Positions 1-8,792 of a stretch of DNA of 64,000 bases are shown piece by piece. The stretch is from Heterorhizobium halophytocola. Its GTDB lineage: Bacteria; Pseudomonadota; Alphaproteobacteria; Rhizobiales; Rhizobiaceae. The translations under genes were made by a program, and so were the position numbers. The first letter of the stretch is position 1. Each line of letters opens with the position of its first letter. The stretch covers positions 1 to 64,000 of the forward strand of contig NZ_JAGGJU010000013.1 in assembly GCF_017873095.1 (NCBI RefSeq), in the 5' to 3' direction. The notes under the pieces were generated by a model, which saw nothing but the letters and a program-made list of their open reading frames with translations, had not been told where the DNA came from and did not search any database.

Positions 1-893
1 TAGCGACGATACTCCGTTGATCCGGAAATGATCACCCGGCGCACCCAATCGAGGATCTCTTCGCGTTTGGTGAAAGGCAGACTGCTGAAGTCATCCGGAA
101 GGTGCAATGAGATCCTGCGCCGCTCAGCCGGGCTAACATCGCCGAGATTATGACCGTAAAGCGAACGCGCCTGATGAGGCAGCTTCTCTTTGAAATATCC
201 CTCCGAAAGTCGATAGCGCCGCTCGATGCGGCGGAGGATGTCGAAACTCGCAACAGATCGGGGTACGCGATCGCCCTGGATGCAAGAGAGCAGCGTCTTG
301 TGGTCGAAGGTCTCGTTCAGATGAACAACGGCGCGATAGAGCTGCCAATATGTGTCGCCGAACCGCCGCATATGATAGGCCAGCGCGTCTTGAAAGCTTG
401 CCAGATCCTCTGTCGCATCGAATAATGGTTCAGGGTATGGGCTAATCGGCTTCGGTGCGGGTCCAGGCTGTATCGACGCAGCACGGACAAAGGGATCGTC
501 GGCCGCCGCGCATTGCGGCTTTCTGGTCGAGGATGTGGAGACAGCCTTTTTGGCGAGCACAGTTTTGCGCGGGCTAGCTGTCAGCTTTGGTGAGCGTCGT
601 CCTTCGGCTGCCGGTGGAGCGCCGAGCCACTGGATGTTACATCGAGGCCTGGCCGAAGCTGCTTTTTCAATTCTGCCGTCAACTCGGCCGCGAGCCCACA
701 GGCCTGCTCAATCGTCGTCCAGTCGATATGGCCATTCAGGAGCGGTGGTGATTTTCGGTAGATGATCAAACTGACCAGGTAGGGCCGGATATTCTTCCAA
801 CACCCGCCGGCATGCGATTAGCGCGATACGCAGCTCGCAGAATTCAGATATCTTTCGCTGAAAATGATGTGATGAAATAACATTTTTGGTCAT
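1..893 (-). pseudogene. Tyrosine recombinase copy 1, N-terminal part, decayed, runs off the window
   Basis: This is the amino-terminal part of a large tyrosine recombinase read on the minus strand; its catalytic C-terminus lies beyond base 1. It is colinear with the copy at 2423-6193 and clearly homologous over the whole stretch. The frame is open from about 630 down to base 1, but the first ~90 codons (starting MTKN at 893) are broken twice relative to copy 2: an extra base near 791-800 and a missing base near 636-643. No IS sits in this copy, so it shows the uninterrupted layout of the gene. Function (DNA integration) is inferred only through copy 2, which carries the catalytic motifs. Confidence 0.7.
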
Positions 894-964
894 GCTTATT
901 CCGTTTCTCTCGGCGCCAATGCCGAGGGCGAGCGGGAATAGGGTGCGAGGTTTAACAAAGGATG
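893..964. repeat. Head region shared with 6187-6264
   Basis: From the recombinase start codon outward, about 70 bp are shared with the equivalent position in front of copy 2 (6187-6264), including a block reading gccgagggcgagcgggaata. Similarity stops shortly after 'tttaacaaa'. Beyond it the two Fic genes and their promoters differ. The shared block probably holds the recombinase promoter or a recombination end. Confidence 0.7.
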
Positions 965-984
965 TATCGGGCGTGTCACTTTTA

Positions 985-1014
985 ATGGCGCCTAATCATC
1001 GTATTAGGCGCCAT
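985..1014. promoter_or_regulatory. Perfect 12-bp palindrome upstream of Fic gene 1
   Basis: ATGGCGCCTAAT, six bases (catcgt), then ATTAGGCGCCAT: a perfect 12-bp inverted repeat about 125 bp before the Fic start. There is no T-run, so an operator or recombination site is more likely than a terminator. Confidence 0.55.
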
Positions 1015-1053
1015 GCCGCCTGGATCAAATCTCAGGAATTCAATGTGAGCGCG

Positions 1054-1092
1054 TTAATTAAGTGCGCTTATCTAAGTCTGCCGCTTAATTAA
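1054..1092. promoter_or_regulatory. AT-rich inverted repeat upstream of Fic gene 1
   Basis: TTAATTAAG at 1054-1062 and CTTAATTAA at 1084-1092 form a 9-bp inverted repeat about 50 bp before the Fic start. It is a plausible operator for autoregulation by the C-terminal winged-helix part of the Fic protein (inference). Confidence 0.45.
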
Positions 1093-1138
1093 ATGAAATG
1101 CCTCTTGTTTAAATAAGGCGCGCGCCTGATATTGGGTT

Positions 1139-2320
1139 ATGTCTGATTCTAAACCTAAAAACCGCCTGGGTCGCTTCGTCGAAACGGTCGCTGCCAATGA
1201 AACAGTGCGCGCGTTCGTCCCTCCACCATTGCCACCCGAGCCGGCGATTGATGTGCTTTCCTTGCTTGAGCGCCTCAGCCTAGCAGAGCGAGCGCTAGGA
1301 CGCTTGGATGGGATCACAATGCTGCTGCCGCGACAGGAGCTGTTTCTCTACATGTATGTAAGAAAGGAAGCTGTTCTTTCCTCTCAGATTGAAGGTACGC
1401 AGTCGACGCTTTCCGATCTTTTGCGGTTCGAAACCGAAGCTCAGGCTGGGCAGCCGGTTGATGATATTCGTGAAGTCTCCAACTATGTCGACGCCATGAT
1501 GTATGGTTTGGAGCGGCTGGAAACGCTGCCCATGTCGTTGCGTCTGATCCGCGAGATGCACGCCAGGCTCCTGCACAGTGGGCGAGGAGGCACCAAGGAT
1601 CCCGGAGAGTTCCGCCGCTCGCAAAATTGGATTGGTGGCACGCGGCCCGGTAACGCACTTTTCGTACCACCACCCGTCACTGAAATGGCAGGCTGTCTGG
1701 ATGCGTTCGAGCGCTTCATGCATGACGATCAATCGCGGTTGCCGGCACTCATAAAGGCTGGTCTGCTGCACGTGCAATTCGAAACGATCCATCCGTTTCT
1801 CGATGGTAATGGTCGTATCGGCCGCCTGCTTATAACCCTGTATCTTTGCATGAACGGCGTGCTGCAAAAGCCGCTGCTCTACCTCAGCCTCTATCTGAAG
1901 TCCCATCGGAGAGAATATTATCGGTTGCTGCAGGAGGTTCGCGAAAACGGAAACTGGGAAGCATGGTTGGACTTCTTTCTCGCCGGCGTCGCCGACACTG
2001 CCAATCAGGCATTTGAGGCTGCCACTCAGATCGTCGATCTTTTCAAGGAAGATCGGGAGAAGATCACGGTGGAAAGTGACAGAGCAGGGTCGGCCCTTCG
2101 CATTCACGAGCTATTCCAGAAAAACCCCTTTCACACGGCGAACCAGATTGTTCAGATAACAGGTCTGTCCGCACCAACGGTCAACGCCGCACTCGCAGAT
2201 CTGGAGCGATTGGGTATCGTTGATGAGGTCACTGGCCGCAAGCGTGGCCGTGTGTTCAGTTATCGACGATATCTTGCAATCCTGAGCGAAGGCACCGATC
2301 CTCTACCTCTCAGTTCATGA
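1139..2320 (+). CDS. Fic-domain protein with inhibitory motif and C-terminal winged helix
   Basis: 393 aa. Fic enzymes usually transfer AMP (or another phosphate-containing group) to target hydroxyl side chains. The core motif HPFLDGNGRIGR begins at His218, with all catalytic and ATP-binding positions intact. An N-terminal inhibitory motif SSQIEG (Ser81-Gly86) marks it as a self-inhibited class II Fic protein, and the N-terminal part is of the Fic_N type. The last ~80 residues (NPFHTANQIVQITGLSAPTV...) look like a winged helix that could bind DNA. It is divergent from recombinase copy 1 and convergent with copy 2. Two palindromes lie just upstream. No strong ribosome binding site precedes the ATG. 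Its target is unknown. Confidence 0.9.
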   Translation: MSDSKPKNRLGRFVETVAANETVRAFVPPPLPPEPAIDVLSLLERLSLAERALGRLDGITMLLPRQELFLYMYVRKEAVLSSQIEGTQSTLSDLLRFETEAQAGQPVDDIREVSNYVDAMMYGLERLETLPMSLRLIREMHARLLHSGRGGTKDPGEFRRSQNWIGGTRPGNALFVPPPVTEMAGCLDAFERFMHDDQSRLPALIKAGLLHVQFETIHPFLDGNGRIGRLLITLYLCMNGVLQKPLLYLSLYLKSHRREYYRLLQEVRENGNWEAWLDFFLAGVADTANQAFEAATQIVDLFKEDREKITVESDRAGSALRIHELFQKNPFHTANQIVQITGLSAPTVNAALADLERLGIVDEVTGRKRGRVFSYRRYLAILSEGTDPLPLSS

Positions 2321-2369
2321 CGAATAGGTGGGCCAAAGGTTCGATCTTCATCAAGGCGAAACAACGACT

Positions 2370-2407
2370 GCGGCTCGGAAGTAGGCCGTGGTTTACATCC
2401 GAGCCGC
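2370..2407. terminator. Hairpin between convergent Fic gene 1 and recombinase copy 2
   Basis: GCGGCTCGGA (2370-2379) and TCCGAGCCGC (2398-2407) form a perfect 10-bp stem with an 18-base loop in the gap between two convergent genes. A U-tract is missing on both sides, so intrinsic termination is only plausible. Confidence 0.35.
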
Positions 2408-4478
2408 GCATCTCATTCGAGCTTACGCAGCCTCCCATACCTGATTGAGGATCTTGGCGGCCAGTGCTGCCTTGTCTTGCGGCAGGAAGCGACCGTAGTG
2501 CTGTTGCACAACATCGGGCGTGTCCTGAATGGCGTAGCTCGCCTGCTCGTAGGATCCGGTCTGCTTCAGAATATGTGTCGCAAGAATGTCCCGCAGGTTA
2601 TGGGGTCCGTGCGGCAGCAAGCCCTTGATCGCACCCCGCCCGGTATAAGGATTGTAGATCCCGTAGCGCTGAATAACCGTGCGCCACGCCTCGTAGAACG
2701 TGGTGGAGTTGTAGGCCGCGTCGATACTGGTGGTCTTCACCGTCTTGACGAACAGCGTTCCAGGGTCTTTGGCGCCGCCAAGCAAAACACCACGATGGCG
2801 GTCGATGTATGCGTCGAGGTATTCGTAGAGATCGAGCAAGTCCGGCATGATGAGCCGGAACGGCTTTTGTCCGAAGAAAGAGGAGCCGGAGTTTTTGAAC
2901 GCGACCGACGGGATTAGGACCTCCCACCATGGTCGCGATCGCTCCAGCGCAGCTCACCGCATTCCATATCCTCCAGACGGCGTTCTGACGTCGGATAATG
3001 TCCACGCGGACAGACACGCAGCTGGCGAAGGTTCTTTTGCCGCAGCCCGAGGTGCAGACCGAGCCGAAGCAGTAGGAATGATCTGACGGCTTCGGCCACC
3101 GGCCGTGGGTATCTGTTCTCATCGGGCATCCGCTTTAGGATCTCGTCTGTGATCTTTCGATATTCCGCCAACGGGCTCTCGGCTTCGAGGACACACATGA
3201 TCGGCTCGAATGGGTCGCGGTGAACACGCATGACGCGTTGGATTTCCTTAGAGCGATTGGCGGCATGTCGGTGAAAGGCGTCGCAGGCGCCGTGCCAATC
3301 GCGAGCTGCGAAGTCGATTTCTTCCTGCTCAATCAGGCCGGATATCGGCCTGACGTTTTTAGGCAGCTCCGGGTGCTGTCGTATCCAGCCAACCTCGGCG
3401 CGCGAAAGAGCCTGGGCAACCATCAGCATGTCTTCTTCACATTTGGTATAGAAGCCACGGCGTTGTTCCCGCCACTGCAGATACCAGTCCCACACGCCAG
3501 GAAAGATGAGAAGGCCAAAACTCAAATGACTGAGCGGAACGCCAAAGCCCTTTATTGCACCGTTTGGTGAAGCGACCAGCGCGCCAAACATGAGGCCTAG
3601 ATGCTCGATCTTCTGCGACGCCGTTTCTTCTCCCCAGACGCCATTCCGCTGAAACCCAATCGCGGTCAGCGTCGAGGTCTTGAAACGTACGAGATCTGCC
3701 ATTTCCATGGCAAGCCGCGGTGGCGCGTCCACAACGCCTGATAGCAAATCTGGATCATTAAATTCCGTCGCGTCATTATGATTGGCGCCGACCGCAGGTG
3801 CCAAGGACCTCGGTGATAACGAGCTTCCGCCATAGGTGACGCCGGGAAAGCGGATCGCGTATCGCTGCTTGCTGGCCGCCGCCTGGTATCGACGATATTC
3901 TGTCGATCCGGAGATGATCACGCGGCGCACCCAAACAAGGATCTCTTCGCGCTTGGTGAAGGGCAGACTGCTGAAGTCATCCGGAAGGTGCAATGAGATC
4001 CTGCGCCGCTCAGCCGGGCTGATATCACCGAGTTCGTGACCATAAAGGGAGCGGGCCTGATGCGGTAGCTTCTCTTTGAAATATCCTTGTGAAAGTCGGT
4101 AGCGCCGCTCGATACTGCGGAGGATATCGAAACTGGCAACGGATCGGGGCACGCGCTCGCCCTGGATCCAGGATAACAGTGTCTTGTTGTCGAAGGTTTC
4201 ATTGAGATGAACAACGGCGCGGTAGAGCTGCCAATATGTGTCGCCGAACCGCCGCATGTGATAAACTAATGCGTCCTGAAAGCTTGCCGGATCTTCTGTC
4301 CCTTCGAATAGTGGTTCCAGGAATGGGCTGATCGGCTTCGGTGCAGGTCCAGGCCGCGTCGATGCAGACCGGACAAGGGCACCGTCGGCCGCCGCGCGTT
4401 GCGGCTTTCTGGTCGAGGATGCGGAAGCTGCCTTTTTGGCGTGCACAATTTTATTCGGGCGGGTCTTTGGCTTTGGCG

Positions 4479-4486
4479 ATCGTCGC
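4479..4486. repeat. Left target-site duplication of the IS256-family element
   Basis: ATCGTCGC directly abuts the left inverted repeat and recurs right after the right one (5887-5894). Eight bases is a usual duplication size for IS256-family insertion. Confidence 0.9.
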
Positions 4487-4582
4487 GATCGTGTCCCATG
4501 GAGTGGTGTAGCTGGATTTCATAGCCATCGGTGATTTCCGGTAGGGTCGGGTTGCTTATGACCAACCTGAGGGACACCACCG

Positions 4583-5821
4583 ATGACCTACGACATGATG
4601 AACCTGCGCTCACTCGTTGAGAAGAGCGCCGACGCCGATTTGCTGCGCGAGATGATCGGCTTTGCTGCCGAGAAACTGATGGCGCTGGAGATCGGGACGA
4701 AGACCGGCGCGGGCTATGGCGAGAAGAATGGCTTCCGACTTGCCCAGCGTAATGGGTATCGCGACCGGGATTGGGAGATACGGGCGGGCACCGTCGAGCT
4801 GCGCATTCCCAAGCTTCGCACTGGCAGCTATTTCCCCAGTTTCCTGGAGCCACGCCGCATGGCAGAGAAGGCCCTGACGGCGGTCATTCAAGAAGCCTAC
4901 ATCCAGGGCGTTTCGACCCGCTCGGTTGACGATCTCGTTAAGGCCATGGGCATGTCGGGCATTTCCAAGGGCCAGGTGTCGCGGCTCTGCGAGGAGATCG
5001 ACGACAAGGTGAAGGCCTTTCTCGACCGGCCCATCGAAGGCGAATGGCCGTATCTCTGGATTGACGCGACCTATCTGAAGGTCCGGCGCGGCGGTCGCAT
5101 CGTCTCGGTCGCTGTCATCATCGCCGTCGGCGTCAACACCGACGGCCGACGTGAAGTGCTCGGCATGGAGATCGGCACGTCCGAGGCCGAGGCGATCTGG
5201 ACCGAGTTTCTTCGAAAGCTGACCAGGCGGGGTCTGCGTGGCGTCAAGCTCTCCGTCTCAGATGCGCATGAGGGCATCAAGGCCGCCGTATCGAAGGTGC
5301 TCTGTGCCACCTGGCAGCGCTGCAGGGTCCACTTCATGCGCAATGCGCTTGCCCATGCCGGAAAGAGCGGACGCCGCGTCGTCTCCGCCTTCATTGCCAC
5401 GGCCTTCGCTCTGGACACGCCGGAGGCGGCAAGCACTCAGTGGCGCAATGGTGAGGCGGGTGTGCGAATGATCCAGTGAATCATTCGCCTGCCGAACGAC
5501 CAGATCAGGCCGAAGGTGCCCAAACTCGCCACGCTCATGGATAGTGCTGAACAGGATGTGCTCGCCTACATGACCTTTCCCAAGCAGCACTGGGCAAAGC
5601 TTCATTCGACAAATCCGATCGAGCGTCTCAACGGCGAAATCAAGCGACGCACCGAGGTCGTCGGCATCTTCCCCAACGACGACGCCATCGTCAGGCTCAT
5701 CGGCGCGCTCCTCCTCGAACAGAACGATGAATGGGCCGTCCAGCGGTCCCGCTACATGACACTTGAGACAATCGCTACGATGAGCGATGATCCGCTCATC
5801 AGCCTGCCAGCCGCAAGCTGA
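4583..5821 (+). pseudogene. IS256-family (Mutator-like) transposase, interrupted by an in-frame stop
   Basis: DDE transposase. The first Asp is in LWIDATY, the second in VSDAHEG, and the Glu in NPIERLNGEIKRR. Both halves (4583-5479 and 5516-5821) are in the same frame. Between 'TQWR' and 'DQIRPKVPKLATL' there are about 17 codons where relatives have about 3, including a TGA at 5477-5479. The extra ~42 bp contain a 9-bp hairpin (5464-5488). The transposase is therefore cut at about residue 298, before the catalytic Glu, and should not work unless the stop is read through. Confidence 0.88.
5464..5488. repeat. Small palindromic insertion inside the transposase
   Basis: GCGAATGAT, seven bases (ccagtga), ATCATTCGC. 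This perfect 9-bp stem lies in the extra ~42 bp that separate the two transposase halves and contributes the stop codon. It resembles a miniature intergenic-type palindrome (inference). Confidence 0.6.
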
Positions 5822-5886
5822 CACTCATCCGGCCCTCTGGGATGAGCCGTGGCCGTCTAAGCTACACCACGTCCTGGGACACGATC

Positions 5887-5894
5887 ATCGTCGC
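5887..5894. repeat. Right target-site duplication of the IS256-family element
   Basis: ATCGTCGC immediately follows the right inverted repeat and matches 4479-4486. Confidence 0.9.
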
Positions 5895-6186
5895 CCCTCG
5901 ACTGCCGGTGGTGCGCCGAGCCAACGGATGATTGCATCCAGGCCTGGCCGGAACCGCTTTTGCAGTTCTGCCGTCAACTCGGTCTCGATCCCACAGGCCT
6001 GACCGATTGTTGTCCAGTCGATATGGCCATTCAGGAGCGGTGGCGATTTCCGGTAGATAATCAAACTGGCCAGGTAAGGCCGGATATTTTCCAGCGCCCG
6101 CCTGGATGCGATTGGCGCGATACGCAGCTCGCAGAATTCGGATATCTTTCGCTGAAAATGATGTGATGAAAGGTCATTTTTGGTCA

Positions 6187-6264
6187 TGCTCATTCCGTTT
6201 CTCTCAACACCAGTGCCGAGGGCGAGCGGGAATAGGAGGCGAGCTTTAACAAAATATGTTCAGG
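6187..6264. repeat. Head region shared with 893-964
   Basis: Second copy of the block in front of the recombinase. Homology ends shortly after 'tttaacaaaatatg'; the following ~130 bp up to the second Fic gene are unrelated to those before Fic gene 1. Confidence 0.7.
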
Positions 6265-6342
6265 CTAGGTTGGCGGCCTTTCGATCGCTGCTGCTTGGAT
6301 CGGGGGGTACAGATGCGGTGCCGAGCGATAGATGGACTTGCA

Positions 6343-6396
6343 ATAGCTCATATATGGCAATAATCATGAGCTATAGAAAGGCTGGCTATAGCTCAT
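6343..6396. promoter_or_regulatory. Three copies of the 9-mer ATAGCTCAT before Fic gene 2
   Basis: ATAGCTCAT occurs at 6343-6351 and 6388-6396, and inverted (ATGAGCTAT) at 6366-6374. The third copy overlaps the ATG of the Fic gene. Three exact copies in 54 bp at a start codon are best read as an operator, most simply for autorepression by the Fic protein's own C-terminal winged helix (inference). Confidence 0.65.
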
Positions 6397-7501
6397 GAAA
6401 TGGAACTGGCAGAATGCCGAATGGCCAAATTTCAGGTATGACGCAGCAAGCGTGATACTGTTGGAACAGAAGTTCCTGCAGTCCGCCGGCGAGGTCATTG
6501 GTGCCGTCCGGCATTTCAATGAGGATGACAGCAACCAACTTCGCATTGAATTGCTGAGCGACGAAGCGGTCAAGACCTCAGAGATCGAGGGGGAGTTTCT
6601 GGATCGCGCAAGTGTTCAATCCTCGCTCCGCCGGCAGTTCGGCCTCAACACTGACGATAGGCAGGTCCGCCCCCAAGAACGCGGGATCGCGGAGATGATG
6701 GCGGATGTCTATCGAAACTGGCATGAGCCGCTGGACCGTGAAGAATTGTTCCATTGGCATTCGATGCTTATGGCCGGAAATCGTTACATTGAGACGATTG
6801 GTGATTACCGCAAGCATGAAGACGCGATGCAGATCGTATCAGGTCGCTTGGATAAGCCTACGATCCATTTCGAGGCTCCCCCATCTCGCCAGGTTAAAAC
6901 TGAGATGGAGACCTTCATCACATGGTTTAATCGATCCGGGCCGGATGGCCAAACACCGCTTCAAGCTCTAACGCGCGCAGCAGTGGGTCATCTTTATTTT
7001 GAAAGCATTCATCCATTTGAGGATGGGAATGGTCGAATTGGGCGCGCGCTTGCTGAGAAATCCCTGGCTCAGAACATTGGGCAACCAAGCCTCATTTCAC
7101 TCGCCTTCATGATTGAGAAGAACCGGAAGACCTATTATTCAGAGCTTGAGCGCCACCAGCGCACGCTTGATATCACCGATTGGATCTTTTTCTTTTCAGA
7201 GACGATCTTGGATGCTCAACGGGCAACGCTTGAGCGCATAGATTTCTTCATTCAGAAAGCAAAATTCTACGACCGGTTTAGAGCCAAACTGAACGAGCGG
7301 CAAGAAAAGGTGGTCGCGCGCATCCTCAAGCAAGGCACAGCGGGCTTCAAGGGCGGCTTAAGTGCAGAAAACTACATCTCGATCACAAACACATCCCGCG
7401 CGACAGCGACACGCGACCTCCAGCAACTCGTGGAGATCGGTGTGCTCACGCGTATCGGTGAACGTCGGCATACACGCTACGCGCTGTCATTGCTGAGGTA
7501 A
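6395..7501 (+). CDS. Fic-domain protein, DUF4172 type
   Basis: 368 aa. The N-terminus (MKWNWQNAEWPNFRYD) fits the DUF4172 extension found on some Fic proteins. An inhibitory helix carries SEIEGE (Ser62 onward), and the Fic motif HPFEDGNGRIGR begins at His206. The last ~70 residues (SAENYISITNTSRATATRDLQQLVEIGVLTRIG) form a winged helix. Catalytic residues are intact, so NMP-transferase activity under self-inhibition is expected from the family; the substrate is unknown. It is not a close copy of the Fic protein at 1139, although both sit divergently beside copies of the same recombinase. Its 3' end and downstream DNA recur at 18405-18575. Confidence 0.9.
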   Translation: MKWNWQNAEWPNFRYDAASVILLEQKFLQSAGEVIGAVRHFNEDDSNQLRIELLSDEAVKTSEIEGEFLDRASVQSSLRRQFGLNTDDRQVRPQERGIAEMMADVYRNWHEPLDREELFHWHSMLMAGNRYIETIGDYRKHEDAMQIVSGRLDKPTIHFEAPPSRQVKTEMETFITWFNRSGPDGQTPLQALTRAAVGHLYFESIHPFEDGNGRIGRALAEKSLAQNIGQPSLISLAFMIEKNRKTYYSELERHQRTLDITDWIFFFSETILDAQRATLERIDFFIQKAKFYDRFRAKLNERQEKVVARILKQGTAGFKGGLSAENYISITNTSRATATRDLQQLVEIGVLTRIGERRHTRYALSLLR

Positions 7502-7567
7502 ATTGATGCCTGTTAGTGAACTTCATCAAAGCCATTATCTAGGAGAACAGCTGTTCGATTCCTCTCA
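7397..7567 (+). repeat. Fic gene 3' end and flank, repeated at 18405-18575
   Basis: The last ~35 codons of Fic gene 2 and ~65 bp downstream match 18405-18575 in the same orientation with scattered differences (roughly 80% by eye). Matching runs include gtgaacgtcggcatac and the region after the stop codon. The two copies bracket the first two enzyme modules. Confidence 0.75.
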
Positions 7568-7653
7568 AGAGCAATGGTACCCTCGTTCCATACCGGCATC
7601 GCTCTCCGATTGAGGGCGCATTGCCCGCTCCCCAATCGGTGTGAACTTAATCG

Positions 7654-8043
7654 CTATCGCTTCACCGCGACGCATTTCACCTCGGCAAGTAAGCTAGGAT
7701 GCGCGAGTTCGGATACGCCAATGCGCGTCCATGCGTAAGTTCCTTTCGGAAAGACTTCGTTCTTTGCCGTCCGGAAAATATCCATGTGCTTCGCCATCTC
7801 CACATGATAGCTGGTCATCTCAACCACGTCGTCGAAGGTGCAGTTTGCAGCCTCAAGGACAATGCGGAGGTTCTCCCACATGGCCCCGAACTGTTCTCGC
7901 GGGTCCTCAATCACCTGCAAGTTTCTCGTGCGGCCGACTTGCCCGACCACGTAGATCGTATCTCCAACCTTAACCGCCGGGGCATATCCTGCGCGGGCGA
8001 CGATTTCGCGCATTTCCTCCGGAATAATGACTTCTCGATCCAT
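7654..8043 (-). CDS. RidA/YjgF-family protein
   Basis: 129 aa from the ATG at 8043 (MDREVIIPEEM); an upstream ATG would add a poorly fitting leader. The fold signature of the family is visible: VKVGDTIYVVGQVGR, then QFGAMWENLRIVLEAANCTFDDVVEMTSYHV, and the C-terminal LLAEVKCVAVKR. Rid proteins are small trimers that hydrolyse reactive enamines/imines or act in catabolic pathways; an Arg in YAWTRIGV is at the place expected for substrate binding. It is divergent from the TetR gene, and the palindrome at 8145-8160 lies between them, so it is probably TetR-controlled. The exact substrate cannot be told. Confidence 0.88.
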   Translation of the reverse strand: MDREVIIPEEMREIVARAGYAPAVKVGDTIYVVGQVGRTRNLQVIEDPREQFGAMWENLRIVLEAANCTFDDVVEMTSYHVEMAKHMDIFRTAKNEVFPKGTYAWTRIGVSELAHPSLLAEVKCVAVKR

Positions 8044-8144
8044 TGGCCTGCACTTTCCTGTTAAAATAGGCGGCCTAGGTAGAGAAGGGCGGCGCCACGA
8101 AATCACGAGCGACTACCTAATGCCAGAAAATATGACTTGCAATA

Positions 8145-8160
8145 GAAACCGAACGGTTCC
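8145..8160. promoter_or_regulatory. Probable TetR operator, ridA/tetR intergenic region
   Basis: GAAACC-GAAC-GGTTCC, a near-perfect palindrome between the divergent RidA and TetR genes. The same pattern (GRAACC-N4-RGTTCC) recurs at 8793-8808 before the efflux gene. Confidence 0.6.
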
Positions 8161-8171
8161 ATATTGATTGC

Positions 8172-8783
8172 ATGATTATACGCAGTCATACATCCCCGTC
8201 CGTTGGACGCCCTCGCGAATTCGTACTCGACGAGGCAGTTCGCAAGGCGATGGGCGTGTTTTGGGACCGTGGATATCACGATGCGTCTTTGCCCGACCTT
8301 CTCGAGGGCATGGAGATATCGAGAGGTAGTTTTTACAAGGCATTCGTAGACAAACGTGGCGTCTACCTCCGCGCGCTTGATGTCTACATCGAAGATGCCA
8401 TTCGCAAGCTTGGCGAAATCCTGCATGCCAACCCGTCGCCAAAAGCCGCAATTCGAGAAGCCTTTTCGCGCCAGGTTGAGGAGTCCTCAGGAAAAGAGGG
8501 ACTGCGCGGATGCTTTGTCGTGTTGTCCGCCGTTGAAATGCTTCCCGTGGACGAAGAGGTTTCCGCTCGAATTGCACGATTGTTTCGGCGACTGCAGGAT
8601 GTTTATGCGGCTGCCATCATAAGAGCCCAAGCCCTTGGTGAGATTGATCCTGGGCTGGACGAGCGAACTCTGGCGAGATTCCTCGTGTGTCAGATCCAGG
8701 GAATGAGAGTTCTAGGGAAAACAGGAGCGGATCGCGACGACACCAGGGCCATGGTTGACTTCGCGCTAAAGCCGCTCGACTGA
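8172..8783 (+). CDS. TetR/AcrR-family transcriptional regulator
   Basis: 203 aa. The N-terminal helix-turn-helix (about residues 13-60: GRPREFVLDEAVRKAMGVFWDRGYHDASLPDLLEGMEISRGSFYKAF) is typical, including the G-S-F-Y-K-A-F recognition helix. The C-terminal ligand domain (~70-203) resembles regulators of detoxification genes. It lies between a divergent RidA gene and a codirectional DHA2 transporter, both with the same palindrome in their promoters, which suggests repression relieved by a small molecule exported or modified by the neighbouring genes. The ligand is unknown. Confidence 0.9.
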   Translation: MIIRSHTSPSVGRPREFVLDEAVRKAMGVFWDRGYHDASLPDLLEGMEISRGSFYKAFVDKRGVYLRALDVYIEDAIRKLGEILHANPSPKAAIREAFSRQVEESSGKEGLRGCFVVLSAVEMLPVDEEVSARIARLFRRLQDVYAAAIIRAQALGEIDPGLDERTLARFLVCQIQGMRVLGKTGADRDDTRAMVDFALKPLD

Positions 8784-8792
8784 CTTCAATTA

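Larger units (their letters stand above)
4487..5886 (+). mobile_element. IS256-family insertion sequence, 1400 bp, complete ends
   Basis: The element is bounded by 26-bp terminal inverted repeats at 4487-4512 and 5861-5886, both beginning GATCGTGTCCCA and ending GTGGTGTAGC (23 of 26 matching), and flanked by ATCGTCGC on both sides. Its only gene is the transposase at 4583-5821, now interrupted. It sits inside recombinase copy 2, and copy 1 provides the empty-site comparison. The intact duplication indicates a single clean insertion without later rearrangement. Confidence 0.92.
2423..6193 (-). pseudogene. Tyrosine recombinase copy 2, split by an IS256-family element and a frameshift
   Basis: Three minus-strand pieces form one ancestral gene. 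Piece 1 starts MSMTKN at 6193 and stops at 5885, inside the IS junction. Removing the IS (4487-5886) and one 8-bp target copy joins it in frame (...EGRR-SPKPKT...) to piece 2, the open frame down to 2914. A one-base slip in a G-rich run near 2921-2930 then leads into piece 3 (2423-2848). The restored protein would be about 787 aa. The catalytic motifs are visible: GLRQKNL (first Arg), HNLRDILATHIL (His-x-x-Arg) and QQHYGRF (Tyr nucleophile). A GTG could restart translation at 4446, but the frameshift would still remove the catalytic domain. The gene is therefore dead as sequenced, unless the frameshift is a sequencing error. Confidence 0.85.

Noticed and set aside
1295..2107. 270-codon minus-strand open frame
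   Set aside because: Shadow of Fic gene 1, which has intact Fic motifs.
4446..4446. GTG at 4446 as the true start of recombinase copy 2
   Set aside because: The upstream frame joins in phase once the IS is removed and is conserved in copy 1, so the GTG is internal.
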